From assembly GCF_025758695.1 (NCBI RefSeq), contig NZ_JANJQP010000002.1:124001-188000 (forward strand): DNA of 64,000 bases. Direction: 5' to 3'. Origin of the DNA: Oenococcus kitaharae (GTDB taxonomy: Bacteria; Bacillota; Bacilli; Lactobacillales; Lactobacillaceae). The notes under the pieces are model-generated. The model was not told where the DNA came from, made no database searches, and was given only the letters and a program-made list of their open reading frames with translations. Shown here in pieces: positions 1-8,430 of this stretch. Positions within the stretch are counted from its first letter, which is position 1; every line of letters starts with the position of its first letter. The position numbers were made by a program, and so were the translations under genes.

Positions 1-2
1 GA

Positions 3-149
3 AACCGTAATACAGGCGGTACTGGCCTTGGACTTTCGATTGCCAAGTGGATCGTGGACGCGTTCAAGGGAAAGATTACTGTGAGCGACAATTATCCGGA
101 GGGCAGTGTTTTTAAGGTGGTCTTACCCAAATTAAAAGCAACTCATTAA
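3..149 (+). CDS. Sensor histidine kinase, C-terminal fragment (gene begins before the window)
   Basis: Frame 3 is open from the window edge to a TAA stop. It encodes the end of a HATPase_c domain: the glycine-rich ATP-lid G2 box GGTGLGLSIAKWIV, then a beta-strand tail rich in Val, Phe and Lys. This is the usual C-terminus of a two-component sensor kinase. The sensor part, the phospho-acceptor His and any response regulator partner lie outside the window, so the signal cannot be inferred. Confidence 0.85.
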   Translation, partial: NRNTGGTGLGLSIAKWIVDAFKGKITVSDNYPEGSVFKVVLPKLKATH

Positions 150-196
150 AAACTTTGAATTGTCTCGTAAATTCGTACTAACTATTAGAGGGATTT

Positions 197-1129
197 ATGA
201 AATTATCAAAGTTTTTATTTTCGGCATCTTTATTAAGCGGGATTTGGTTATTTAATGAAAGCGCACAGGCTGATTTATCCAGTAATCTTGTTATTCAGCA
301 CATACAAGAAGGGATAGCGCGCAAATCTTGGCAGCCCGTTCAAGAAGAAAATTTTTTGAATCGGTCAGGAATGCTGCCGAGAAATAATTATCGCAATGGG
401 CAAGGCCGCCCGGAAGGAATTGTGATTCATGAAACTGCTAACCCGACATCAACGATTTACAATGAAATTTCGTATATGTATGGACACTGGCAGTCGGCAT
501 TTGTGCACGAATTTGTTGACGCTAATCATTTGGTGGGTGTTGCTAATACAGATTATCTTTGTTGGGGTGCTGGTACGATTGCCAATCAGCGCTTTATTCA
601 AGTAGAACAGCTGGAAGTTCATAGCAAAGATGATTTCGCACGCGAGCAGTTGAATTTAGCTAAATTTACGGCTGATCAATTGTCCTATTACCGGCTTGGT
701 ACGGGTCGTCGGAGAGCTACTATTTGGAGCCATGATGATGTTAGCCGTGTTTTGGGAGGCACCAATCATAGTGACCCGGTAAGTTATTGGAATAATTCTG
801 CTTCCAATTGGTTTTCCGGCAGTTACAATATGGATGATTTTATATGGCTGGTTAATCAAATAAAATCAGCCACTCTCATGCGAGGGTATGGCCTGCCAAG
901 CATTATTAAGCGTGATACACAAACATGTTGGCTGAAATTTGGCAGAAATACAGAAATTTTCGACCGGTCTGTTGCCGGCAAGGTTATCGGTAACTCAACA
1001 ACTTTATCTGCCAAAAATGTGACAGTTAAAGAAATTGATACTTTATCTAATGGCCAAGTTCTGGCACTGGTTTCTCAAAACAATAATATTCTGGGTTGGA
1101 CTGATTTAACTGCTCTAATTAAAATATAA
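197..1129 (+). CDS. Secreted N-acetylmuramoyl-L-alanine amidase (Amidase_2 type) with SH3-like tail
   Basis: The 310 aa product starts with a signal peptide (charged MKLSK, hydrophobic core, cut near Ala25). An amidase_2 core follows: GIVIHETAN supplies the first zinc His, with later His-containing strands (FVHEF, WSHDDVSR). The last ~80 residues look like an SH3b/GW-type wall-binding module. The likely role is cleavage of the MurNAc-L-Ala bond in peptidoglycan turnover. TTGTCT and TATTAG with 17 bp between them lie just upstream. TATTAG ends 8 nt before the ATG and an AGAGGG sits in those 8 nt, so both SD-led and leaderless starts are possible. A terminator follows the stop. Confidence 0.8.
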   Translation: MKLSKFLFSASLLSGIWLFNESAQADLSSNLVIQHIQEGIARKSWQPVQEENFLNRSGMLPRNNYRNGQGRPEGIVIHETANPTSTIYNEISYMYGHWQSAFVHEFVDANHLVGVANTDYLCWGAGTIANQRFIQVEQLEVHSKDDFAREQLNLAKFTADQLSYYRLGTGRRRATIWSHDDVSRVLGGTNHSDPVSYWNNSASNWFSGSYNMDDFIWLVNQIKSATLMRGYGLPSIIKRDTQTCWLKFGRNTEIFDRSVAGKVIGNSTTLSAKNVTVKEIDTLSNGQVLALVSQNNNILGWTDLTALIKI

Positions 1130-1170
1130 AAAAACGTTTGGCTGTTGTGTTCCTAACCAAACGTTTTTTT
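1128..1170. terminator. Bidirectional intrinsic terminator
   Basis: The arms AAAACGTTTGG and CCAAACGTTTT flank a ~15 nt loop. There is an A-run on the left and a T-run on the right, so the hairpin can stop the amidase transcript and the convergent PAP2 transcript. Confidence 0.85.
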
Positions 1171-1175
1171 ATATT

Positions 1176-1838
1176 TTAAATGGCATCGTACTGCAGCGTT
1201 GGAATCCGATCGTGCAAAACTCGTGCATATTTCTCATAGAGCCACACCCATAATGTCACCCAAGCAATACCGAAAGCTGCACCGGCAAGCGCATCACTTA
1301 AGAAATGATCCTGAAGGTAAAGCGTTGCTTCCATTAACAGCAACCCAAATGTAATCGTTCCCCAGCCAAACCAAAGCTGCAGGCTTGTCGAAGAAAGATT
1401 GGGCAGAACCAAGACGAAAATGATCGTGATAATGATAAATGTAGTTAGAGCATGATTAGAAGGGAAAGCGTAGCCTGAGGCTAAGTGGCCAATAGGGCGG
1501 GCTCGGCCAACAGCGACTTTAAAGATTTGCCCAATTGCTAAACCGCTGATATATGTAAGTAATACCCAAATAGCTGGAATGCGCAGATTCGAAAAATACA
1601 GTAGCCCAGCGATCACGACCGCATAAATAAAAGTTGCCAAAGGAGAGCCTAGCGCCGATATAATGGTCATTAAGCCATCTCCAAAGGAAAAACTTGTATT
1701 TCCTAGCGAACTTGTCAACCATCTATCGATGGATATTGTCATTCCAAATCTAATGCCGACCAAAACCAGCAGCAGCAAAAAAACAAGTGCGGCAGCAAGC
1801 CCGGCTTTTTTCAAAAATTTTGGCATCCTAACAATCAT
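1176..1838 (-). CDS. PAP2-family membrane phosphatase with altered motif 3
   Basis: 220 aa with about five to six hydrophobic helices. PAP2 motif 1 is KVAVGRARP and motif 2 is PSNH (usually PSGH). Motif 3 reads ATLYLQDHFLSD, where the family has SRxxxxxHxxxD: the nucleophile His and final Asp are present but the phosphate-binding Arg is replaced by Thr. The family removes phosphate from lipid phosphates such as undecaprenyl pyrophosphate or phosphatidic acid. Activity here is uncertain because of the missing Arg. The start is the ATG with AGAGG five bases upstream. It is monocistronic and convergent with the amidase gene. Confidence 0.8.
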   Translation of the reverse strand: MIVRMPKFLKKAGLAAALVFLLLLVLVGIRFGMTISIDRWLTSSLGNTSFSFGDGLMTIISALGSPLATFIYAVVIAGLLYFSNLRIPAIWVLLTYISGLAIGQIFKVAVGRARPIGHLASGYAFPSNHALTTFIIITIIFVLVLPNLSSTSLQLWFGWGTITFGLLLMEATLYLQDHFLSDALAGAAFGIAWVTLWVWLYEKYARVLHDRIPTLQYDAI

Positions 1839-1942
1839 CTTAACCTCTTAATAAAACCTTAATTATATTCATTATAGCTGAAAGGTATCTTTTATCATCG
1901 TGTTTTATTTATATGATTTGGGGCAAAAATCACATAGACAGT

Positions 1943-1964
1943 AAAAACCGAACATTCGGTTTTT
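1943..1964. promoter_or_regulatory. PurBox-like palindromic operator
   Basis: A perfect 10 bp inverted repeat (AAAAACCGAA, CA, TTCGGTTTTT). The 2 nt gap makes a protein-binding site more likely than a hairpin. Read on the + strand it fits the Firmicute PurR PurBox consensus AWWWCCGAACWWT without mismatch; the opposite strand fits with a mismatch in the core. It lies ~120 bp upstream of the importer operon. A -10-like TATGAT is at 2029-2034. PurR control is inferred from the match. Confidence 0.6.
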
Positions 1965-2081
1965 GCTTGTGGATAAAATTCGTAATTTATTACAAAAAAA
2001 GGAAAATGATTCGGATTCGTCTGTAATTATGATACGATTTTCTTAGCCATTAGGGTGGCAAAAATTTGGAAGAGGTTAGTA

Positions 2082-2996
2082 ATGAAAAAATTCGCACATT
2101 CTGCTGCAGTTCTTGCTATTGTTTCCGGCGTTCTGGCAACAACAGTTCCTGTCGTTGCTAGTGCTTCTCAAGCAGCAAATCCGAAGACGCTTCGCGTTGG
2201 GTTTGTTCCTTCGAGTAATGCAACAACCATGGAAGCTCGGGCGAAACCTTTGGGACAGATGCTCTCAAAGCAATTGGGACAAAAGGTCGTTGTGACGGTT
2301 TCAACTGATTATAATTCGATTGTTGAAGCACTTGGTTCAGGAAAGATTGATATCGGATTTTTGCCGCCTGACGGATATGTTCAGGCACATAAACAATATG
2401 GTGCCAGAGTACTTTTGCAGACGGTTCGAAATGGTGTCAATAACGATGGTAGTCTCCAGAAAAAGATGGTGAGCTGGTATCGAGCTTTAATCCTTGTTCG
2501 TAAAGATTCAAAAGTTAAAAGTATCAAAGACCTCACGGGTAAGAATATTGCCGTGCAGGATGTTACAAGTTCTTCGGGATACATCTTCCCAATTTACTAT
2601 TTGAAAAGTAAAGGTATCAACGTTGTTAAGAATTCTAATTTAGTCACAGTTAAAGGGCATGATCAAGGTGTCTTAGCTGTTGAGAATAAGCAAGCCGATG
2701 CTGCCTTTGTCTTCCAAGATGCTCGTAATATTGTTAAGGGTGATGTGCCAACTATTTTCAAGGACACAAAAATTTTAGCTGAAACGATGAAGATTCCTAA
2801 CGATACCGTTACAGCGCGTAAGAGTTTGTCTAAGAAATTATCCACTAAGGTCCAAAATGCCTTTATTAAAATCGCTAAGACCAAGAAGGGCAACAAATTA
2901 GTAGAAAATCTGTATGATATTGCAGGATTTGCAAAGTCCAAGAATTCGAATTTTGCTGTTGTGCGTAAAGCTGATAAAGCCGTTACAGGCAATTAA
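2082..2996 (+). CDS. phnD: Substrate-binding protein of a phosphonate-type ABC importer (PhnD-like)
   Basis: 304 aa from the ATG at 2082. This start is preferred over GTG 2055 because GAAGAGG lies just upstream of it and a clean signal peptide follows (MKKFAHSAAV... ending near ASA-S). There is no lipobox Cys, so it is released or held by interactions rather than lipid-anchored. The body matches PhnD/PF12974: VGFVPSSNA near the N-terminus, LGSGKIDIGFLPPDG in the first lobe, and the DVTSSSGY ligand loop. PhnD proteins bind phosphonates or phosphate esters. The terminal 5'-nucleotidase and the PurBox-like operator suggest a nucleotide-related ligand here. First gene of the operon. Confidence 0.85.
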   Translation: MKKFAHSAAVLAIVSGVLATTVPVVASASQAANPKTLRVGFVPSSNATTMEARAKPLGQMLSKQLGQKVVVTVSTDYNSIVEALGSGKIDIGFLPPDGYVQAHKQYGARVLLQTVRNGVNNDGSLQKKMVSWYRALILVRKDSKVKSIKDLTGKNIAVQDVTSSSGYIFPIYYLKSKGINVVKNSNLVTVKGHDQGVLAVENKQADAAFVFQDARNIVKGDVPTIFKDTKILAETMKIPNDTVTARKSLSKKLSTKVQNAFIKIAKTKKGNKLVENLYDIAGFAKSKNSNFAVVRKADKAVTGN

Positions 2997-3005
2997 TAAA
3001 TTGTT

Positions 3006-3037
3006 GAAAATTGAGTGAAAATGCTTGCTCAATTTTC
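3006..3037 (+). promoter_or_regulatory. Intercistronic hairpin between phnD and phnC
   Basis: Perfect 10 bp arms GAAAATTGAG and CTCAATTTTC enclose a 12 nt loop, with no T-run after them. Hairpins like this behind binding-protein genes commonly protect the upstream message, so that more binding protein than permease is made. That role is inferred. Confidence 0.6.
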
Positions 3038-3064
3038 TCCCTACATAGATAATAAAGAAGACTT

Positions 3065-3844
3065 ATGACTGATACTAACCTGATCGAAATCAAAAATGTA
3101 AATAAAATTTATGATAACGGTGTCGTTGGCTTAAAAGACATTAATCTGAATGTTAAAAAGGGCGAATTTCTTGTGATTGTCGGTTTATCCGGAGCCGGAA
3201 AGTCCACTTTACTACGTTCAATTAATCGTCTCCACGACGTGACGTCTGGCGATATTCTGATTGACGGGCAATCAATTCAGCATGCCAGCGGTAAAGCCTT
3301 GCGTATGATGAGACGCAACGTTGCGATGATTTTTCAAAACTTTAACTTGGTTAAACGTGCTTCCGTCAGGAGGAACGTACTTTCTGGCAGGGTTGGCTAT
3401 TATGGCTTTCTTCGTTCGAGTTTTGGTTTTTGGAAGAAAGAGGATGTTCAGCGTGCCGTCACGGCTCTCAAACGGGTCAATTTAGCCGAGAAATTTTATG
3501 ACCGTGCCGATGCGTTATCCGGTGGACAGCAGCAGCGTGTTGCAATTGCCAGAGCTTTAATGCAGGAACCGAAAATTATGTTGGCAGATGAACCAACGGC
3601 AAGCTTGGATCCGGCGACTTCCAATCTTGTTATGGATGATTTAAAAGCACTCAACCAGGATTTAGGTATCACAGTGGTAGCGAATTTGCATAACGAGGAG
3701 TTGGCGTTAAAATATGGTTCTCGGATAGTTGGATTGAGAGACGGCGAGCTGATTTTCGATAAAGAGGCCGATCAAGTTTCCGAATCGGATTTTCAACAAA
3801 TTTATCAATCTGTTCAAGATAAGCATGAGGCGGGATCCAAATGA
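3065..3844 (+). CDS. phnC: ATPase of phosphonate-type ABC importer (PhnC-like)
   Basis: 259 aa, normal for PhnC. Walker A is GLSGAGKST (~res 39-47), the Q-loop is in IFQNFNLV, the signature is LSGGQQQR and Walker B is [12 protein letters not shown]. It energises uptake with the two permeases downstream. AAGAAGA precedes the ATG. Its last four bases overlap the next ATG (ATGA), indicating translational coupling. Confidence 0.9.
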   Translation: MTDTNLIEIKNVNKIYDNGVVGLKDINLNVKKGEFLVIVGLSGAGKSTLLRSINRLHDVTSGDILIDGQSIQHASGKALRMMRRNVAMIFQNFNLVKRASVRRNVLSGRVGYYGFLRSSFGFWKKEDVQRAVTALKRVNLAEKFYDRADALSGGQQQRVAIARALMQEPKIMLADEPTASLDPATSNLVMDDLKALNQDLGITVVANLHNEELALKYGSRIVGLRDGELIFDKEADQVSESDFQQIYQSVQDKHEAGSK

Positions 3845-4635
3845 ATGTCCTGCCAAAAAGAAGTAATACACAGCGTTTTCACATCAAAGGGGTCCTGTAC
3901 TTTTTTCTAATCATTTTTTTGTTGATTTTTTCTTCAATTATTACCGGTACGCAACTGGACCAATTTTTTAATCATGATTCATTAGGCCAGTTTGCAGTCC
4001 TTTGGCAGAAGATGTTTCATCCCTATTGGCCTTACTGGTCATATGTTGTTGGGCCATTACTAGACACAATCAGAATGGCACTGGTAGGAACGCTTCTAGG
4101 TACCATTATTGCCATTCCATTTGCCTTATTATCAGCAAGAAATATTGTGTCGCTAGGCTGGCTTCGTGGTGTCATCCGCGTTATTTCTAATCTGGTTAGA
4201 ACGCTGCCTGATCTTTTATTGGCAGCTGTTTTCACTGCGATTTTGGGTTTCGGCCCTTTGGCTGGTGTGGTGACTTTGCTGATTTTCACTTTTGGACAAA
4301 TGGCTAAGCTGATGTTTGAGGCGATCGAGACAATTGATCAGGGGCCATTAGAGGCGTTAGAAGCTGCCGGAGCAAGCAAAGTACAAATCATTATCTTTGC
4401 TGTTGTACCACAAGTTTTGAATACCTTTTTCTCGAACTTTTTATACACATTCGAAGTTAATGTGCGCGCTTCAACTGTGATTGGCTATGTTGGCGCTGGC
4501 GGTATTGGCCAGCTGCTCCAAGTGACGATTAATCAATTCCGTTACGATGAAACAGCTGTCATTATTTTTGTGATTTTGATAGTGGTTGTATTAATTGAAT
4601 TTATGAACAATTATTTGCGGGAGAAGCTGGCATGA
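3841..4635 (+). CDS. phnE1: Permease 1 of phosphonate-type ABC importer (PhnE-like)
   Basis: 264 aa with about six membrane helices. The cytoplasmic EAA loop is visible near residues 160-190 ([20 protein letters not shown]), as is the PhnE ending [14 protein letters not shown]. It pairs with the next permease. Start and stop codons overlap with both neighbours (ATGA), so the two permeases and the ATPase are translated as a unit. Confidence 0.88.
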   Translation: MNVLPKRSNTQRFHIKGVLYFFLIIFLLIFSSIITGTQLDQFFNHDSLGQFAVLWQKMFHPYWPYWSYVVGPLLDTIRMALVGTLLGTIIAIPFALLSARNIVSLGWLRGVIRVISNLVRTLPDLLLAAVFTAILGFGPLAGVVTLLIFTFGQMAKLMFEAIETIDQGPLEALEAAGASKVQIIIFAVVPQVLNTFFSNFLYTFEVNVRASTVIGYVGAGGIGQLLQVTINQFRYDETAVIIFVILIVVVLIEFMNNYLREKLA

Positions 4636-5699
4636 TAGATATTCCGAAAAAAAGTTTTCTTCGAAAAATTCAGCCCTACGTGATTGCGATTATCATTCTT
4701 GCGATCTATATTTGGGCCTTTGCCGGCATTCAATTTAATGGTATTCAACAGATGGCTGGACAGATCACGGCTGCCGTTTTTAACGGGCTGGTTCATCCAG
4801 ATTGGCAGTTTGTTTCTGCACCGCTGGACAGATGGCTGAATGCAACTTTTCAAACCGGCATTCCTTCGACCTTGGCGACGGCTGATGGTGAAGATTTGGT
4901 GGCCAAACTTCTGCAGACAGTTGCGATTGCATTTTTGGGAACCTTTGTTTCGGCTTTCCTGGCTATTCCCTTTGCTTTTTTGTCAGCACGCACTGAAGGA
5001 AGAAGCCGCGAGTCTTGGAAACAACGCGCCAAAGCTATTCTCTATTTGGCGGTTGGTATGTTAGCTGTTGCGTTAATCATCTGGGGATTTCGTTTAATTT
5101 TTGGTTTTGATGTTTTCCCGAAAAATTTATTTATCTTCATTTTTGTGCTTTGGTTTTTTGAAAGCCTCTTTATTGTTGCGAATGGCCTCGTGCAAGATAT
5201 CAGTAAATATACGATTTTTCGTCCCAAATCCACTAATGGTAAATTTATTCTGACTTTTATACGTGTGTTTCCTGAAATTGTCCTGGCTCTGATGTTTATC
5301 AAAGCTGTTGGCCCGGGTTCTTTTGCTGGTGTGCTGGCTTTATCCGTTCATTCAGTTGGTATGCTGGGTAAACTAGACGGTGAGGCAATTGAAAATTTGG
5401 ATCGCGGCCCTAATGAAGCGATTGTTGCTGCTGGTGGGACGCAATTAGATACTTTGACGTTAGCAACGCTGCCAAACGCGATGCCAAGTTTTTTGAGCAA
5501 CACTTTGTATCGCTTTGAAATTTCTGTACGATCTGCTTCTATTTTAGGAATGGTCGGTGCCGGTGGTATTGGACAGGATTTGATTTTAAGCACGCAGGTA
5601 CGTAATTGGCCGCGGGCTGGCATTATCTTGATTGGCGTTGTGATTATGGTGACACTGATTGACTTTATATCTGGGCAACTGAGAAAGCGGATCATCTAA
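4632..5699 (+). CDS. phnE2: Permease 2 of phosphonate-type ABC importer (PhnE-like)
   Basis: 355 aa, longer than permease 1 because of extra helices between residues ~130 and 190. The EAA loop (GEAIENLDRGPNEAIVAAGG) and the [14 protein letters not shown] segment are conserved. Two different PhnE proteins are typical of the Gram-positive version of this importer. It overlaps permease 1 by four bases and ends three bases before the nucleotidase. Confidence 0.88.
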   Translation: MIDIPKKSFLRKIQPYVIAIIILAIYIWAFAGIQFNGIQQMAGQITAAVFNGLVHPDWQFVSAPLDRWLNATFQTGIPSTLATADGEDLVAKLLQTVAIAFLGTFVSAFLAIPFAFLSARTEGRSRESWKQRAKAILYLAVGMLAVALIIWGFRLIFGFDVFPKNLFIFIFVLWFFESLFIVANGLVQDISKYTIFRPKSTNGKFILTFIRVFPEIVLALMFIKAVGPGSFAGVLALSVHSVGMLGKLDGEAIENLDRGPNEAIVAAGGTQLDTLTLATLPNAMPSFLSNTLYRFEISVRSASILGMVGAGGIGQDLILSTQVRNWPRAGIILIGVVIMVTLIDFISGQLRKRII

Positions 5700-5702
5700 T
5701 TT

Positions 5703-7265
5703 ATGAAGTTGTATATCCTGTCCACGTCTGATGTACATGGTTACATTGCGCCAAGTAATTTTGTAGATTCGGAGCAAACGGATTTTGGCTTGGCTGGAGC
5801 GGCTAGTTTAATTAAAAAATTTCGTTTGGATCATCCAAACGATCTAGTTCTGACAATAGAGAACGGTGATTTCATTCAAGGATCTCCCTTGACGAATTTT
5901 ATTGCTCAAAAACATCCTGAATATGCGTCACTGTATCAGAAATTTGCCGATATTATTGGCTATGATGTGCGAATTTTAGGCAACCATGAATTTAATTATG
6001 GCTTGTCTTTTTTAAAAAAAGCAATTGGGCCGGATGCGGGCGTTTTGGATGCTAATGTCTTTGAAAGACAAAAAAATTTATACCCAAATCCTTATAAGAT
6101 TTTCAACTACGCTTCCACAAAAATAGGTGTTTTGGGATTAACGACTGAATATATTCCGCATTGGGAAACAGCTGCCCACCTTGGCAATGTCCACTTTGAA
6201 AATCCGGTTGAAACAGCGAAAAAGTACATTCCTATCATGCGTGCTCAAGAGGCTGACATTATTGTCGTGGCTTACCATGCCGGTTTTGAATGTGACTTAA
6301 ATAGTGGCGAAGCGACGGAAAAATTTACTGGTGAGAACCGTGCTTATGAACTCCTGCAGCAAGTTCCCGGTATTGATGCGCTTGTTACTGGTCACCAGCA
6401 CCGTAAGTTGGCACAATTAGTTGATGCTGGGCACTGTTCCGTACCGGTTACCCAGCCGGGTTATCAGGCGGAGGCAGTCGGGGAAATCGAATTGGATTTT
6501 GATCCTGCGAATAAGCAAATCACGCGCAGTGAGGCTTGCCTGCTACCAACGAAAAATTTTGTGGCCGACACAGATATCATGCAGAAACTGAATCAAGTGC
6601 AGAAGCAATTGGATAGTTTCTTGGATGAAAAAATTGGCGAAATCCAACCCGACATGCTAATTAAGGATCCGTTCGCTGCTCGTCTGCATGGCCATCCTTA
6701 TTTATCGATGATCAACAAAGTACAGGGGCAGGCCGTGCACGCTGATATTTCTGCTACTGCCTTGTTTTCTGATGGACAGCTTGGATTAGGAAACGTTGTC
6801 ACACGTCGTGCTATTGCAACAAACTATCTTTTTCCTAATACGGCCGTGGCTGAAGAAGTATCGGGACGCGATCTCCTATCAGCTTTGGAGCGTGCTGCGG
6901 AATATTTCATTGTAGATTCTGACGGCAAAATTAACATTTCGGACCGTTTTGGTATTACTAATATTCAACATTATAACTACGATTATTTTTCAGGCATTGA
7001 TTATACTTTTGATCTTACACAACCTTTTGGCCATCGTGTTAAAAATGTCAGTTATCAGGGTAAAAAGATCGAGTTAAATAAAAAGTATCGTCTAGCTATC
7101 TCGAACTATCGCAGTTCGGGTGTTGGAGGCTACACTAGTTATTCAGTTGACAAAATTGTTGAAAGTTCGACCGTAGACATGGTGGATCTGATAAGCAATT
7201 ACATAGCTGATCATTCACCGATCAAGTCGCAACAGCCAACAAATTTAACGATTATTTCAAAATGA
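5703..7265 (+). CDS. 5'-nucleotidase / cyclic-nucleotide phosphodiesterase-type metallophosphatase, apparently cytosolic
   Basis: 520 aa. The N-terminal calcineurin-like metallophosphatase has the di-metal motifs SDVHG (~10-14), GDFIQGS (~55), GNHEFNYG (~95) and GHQH (~220). A C-terminal 5'-nucleotidase substrate-binding domain follows (from ~330, with SDGQLGLGNVVTRR). There is no signal peptide: catalysis starts at residue ~10, so the enzyme should act inside the cell, unlike exported UshA/CpdB relatives. It starts three bases after permease 2 without a good SD, so it is probably coupled. It likely dephosphorylates nucleotides brought in by the importer, feeding the ribose and base salvage genes downstream. 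Confidence 0.85.
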   Translation: MKLYILSTSDVHGYIAPSNFVDSEQTDFGLAGAASLIKKFRLDHPNDLVLTIENGDFIQGSPLTNFIAQKHPEYASLYQKFADIIGYDVRILGNHEFNYGLSFLKKAIGPDAGVLDANVFERQKNLYPNPYKIFNYASTKIGVLGLTTEYIPHWETAAHLGNVHFENPVETAKKYIPIMRAQEADIIVVAYHAGFECDLNSGEATEKFTGENRAYELLQQVPGIDALVTGHQHRKLAQLVDAGHCSVPVTQPGYQAEAVGEIELDFDPANKQITRSEACLLPTKNFVADTDIMQKLNQVQKQLDSFLDEKIGEIQPDMLIKDPFAARLHGHPYLSMINKVQGQAVHADISATALFSDGQLGLGNVVTRRAIATNYLFPNTAVAEEVSGRDLLSALERAAEYFIVDSDGKINISDRFGITNIQHYNYDYFSGIDYTFDLTQPFGHRVKNVSYQGKKIELNKKYRLAISNYRSSGVGGYTSYSVDKIVESSTVDMVDLISNYIADHSPIKSQQPTNLTIISK

Positions 7266-7299
7266 GTTTTTTGGCATCATTTTACTTATACTTGGCTGT

Positions 7300-8307
7300 A
7301 TGGGTAGGAAAATTACGATTAAAGAAGTTGCTGCTAAGGCCGGGTTATCAGCTACGGCCGTCAGCCAAATCCTGAATGGCAAAGGCGCGCGTTTTTCCAA
7401 AAAAAATATTCAAAAGGTTCTGCAGGCAAAAGAGGAGCTGCATTATGTACCAAATTCTGCCGCAAGAAACCTCAGTAATAAGACGGATTCTACGATCGGG
7501 GTCTTGGTACCAACAATTTCCAACCCTTTTTTTAGTGAATTTTTACAATTGCTGGAAAACTATTCCGATGCACATACACATATTTTAATGGTCGGCTTGG
7601 ATGGCGACAGAAGCCAGCTGTATTCTGCGATTGAAGGTTTGATTGGCCAGAATGTTGACGGCTTGATTATTGCAGTTGCCATTCAAGAAAATTCTCAAGT
7701 GACCAATTTGTTAAAAGAAAATCGCACCCCTTATATTGTGCTTGATCAAAATAGCAGCAAAAATTCTGATTTTATTGCTTCTGATGACTTTCATGGCGGT
7801 GAAATTGTTGCACACTATCTTTATTCGTTAGGACATCGCCGCTTCAGTGTCGTGGTGCCTGATAAAAATGCGATGACTGCCAATTTAGCCTTGCGATTAC
7901 AAGGTTTTACAGAGACCTGCCGCGATTTAGGTATTCAAACAACACAAATTCAAATTGTTAAAACTGCTTTTACGAAACATGGCGGGCAGCGGGCTGTCCC
8001 AAATATTCTAGCCTTTAAACCAAGTGCGATTTTTACTTTAAGCGATGAATTAGCAATTGGCGTTTTGGGCGGTTTATTTAACGCCGGCGAGCAGGTACCG
8101 CGGGATTATTCCTTAGTTGGTTACGATGATACAGATTATGCCGAATTCACAAATCCTAAGTTAACTACTGTTCGCCAGCCCGTAGAGCTGATTGCCAAAT
8201 ATGTTTTGGAAATGCTGAAGAATAGAATTGCGGATCCCCAAATAGACTGGCAGGTTATGGCTGTTGATGTTGAGTTGATTGTACGCGACTCGGTTCGAGA
8301 AATTTAA
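7300..8307 (+). CDS. rbsR: LacI-family transcriptional regulator, probable ribose repressor
   Basis: 335 aa. LacI HTH at the N-terminus (ITIKEVAAKAGLSATAVSQI), hinge around residues 45-60, then a periplasmic-binding-like sugar domain (IGVLVPTISNPFFSEF onward). A LacI-type operator at 8363-8382 sits in front of the rbs genes just downstream, so it is probably the pentose/ribose repressor. No SD is visible. TATACT ends 7 nt before the ATG, which suggests a leaderless mRNA with its own promoter rather than readthrough from the importer operon. Confidence 0.85.
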   Translation: MGRKITIKEVAAKAGLSATAVSQILNGKGARFSKKNIQKVLQAKEELHYVPNSAARNLSNKTDSTIGVLVPTISNPFFSEFLQLLENYSDAHTHILMVGLDGDRSQLYSAIEGLIGQNVDGLIIAVAIQENSQVTNLLKENRTPYIVLDQNSSKNSDFIASDDFHGGEIVAHYLYSLGHRRFSVVVPDKNAMTANLALRLQGFTETCRDLGIQTTQIQIVKTAFTKHGGQRAVPNILAFKPSAIFTLSDELAIGVLGGLFNAGEQVPRDYSLVGYDDTDYAEFTNPKLTTVRQPVELIAKYVLEMLKNRIADPQIDWQVMAVDVELIVRDSVREI

Positions 8308-8321
8308 ATTCTTTCAGTAAA

Positions 8322-8336
8322 ATGTAAGCGTTTTCG
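8322..8336 (+). promoter_or_regulatory. Candidate catabolite-responsive element (cre)
   Basis: ATGTAAGCGTTTTCG fits the CcpA cre consensus WTGNNARCGNWWWCA except for the last base. It covers the expected -35 area of the rbs promoter, whose -10 TATACT is at 8349-8354. Glucose repression through CcpA is inferred. Confidence 0.55.
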
Positions 8337-8362
8337 TTGAATATTTGTTATACTATTCGCTG

Positions 8363-8382
8363 ATGGTAAACCGTTTTACCAT
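8363..8382. promoter_or_regulatory. LacI-type operator in front of rbsK
   Basis: TGGTAAACCGTTTTACCA (8364-8381) is a near-perfect palindrome around a central CG, the hallmark of LacI-family operators. It lies just downstream of the -10 TATACT, where a bound repressor would block initiation. The adjacent RbsR-like protein is the obvious ligand. Confidence 0.7.
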
Positions 8383-8430
8383 ACAAAGGGATGCATTGAG
8401 CGGCTGGGGATTCGGCCGGAGGGGGACGTA

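Noticed and set aside
1943-1964. Intrinsic terminator or SOS box reading of the palindrome
   Set aside because: A 2 nt spacer cannot form a normal hairpin loop, and the match to GAAC-N4-GTTC is imperfect, whereas the PurBox match is complete on one strand.
2082-5699. Phosphonate catabolism as the role of the PhnDCEE genes
   Set aside because: No C-P lyase, phosphonatase or related gene is near, while nucleotide salvage genes and a PurBox-like site are. Kept only as the alternative substrate.
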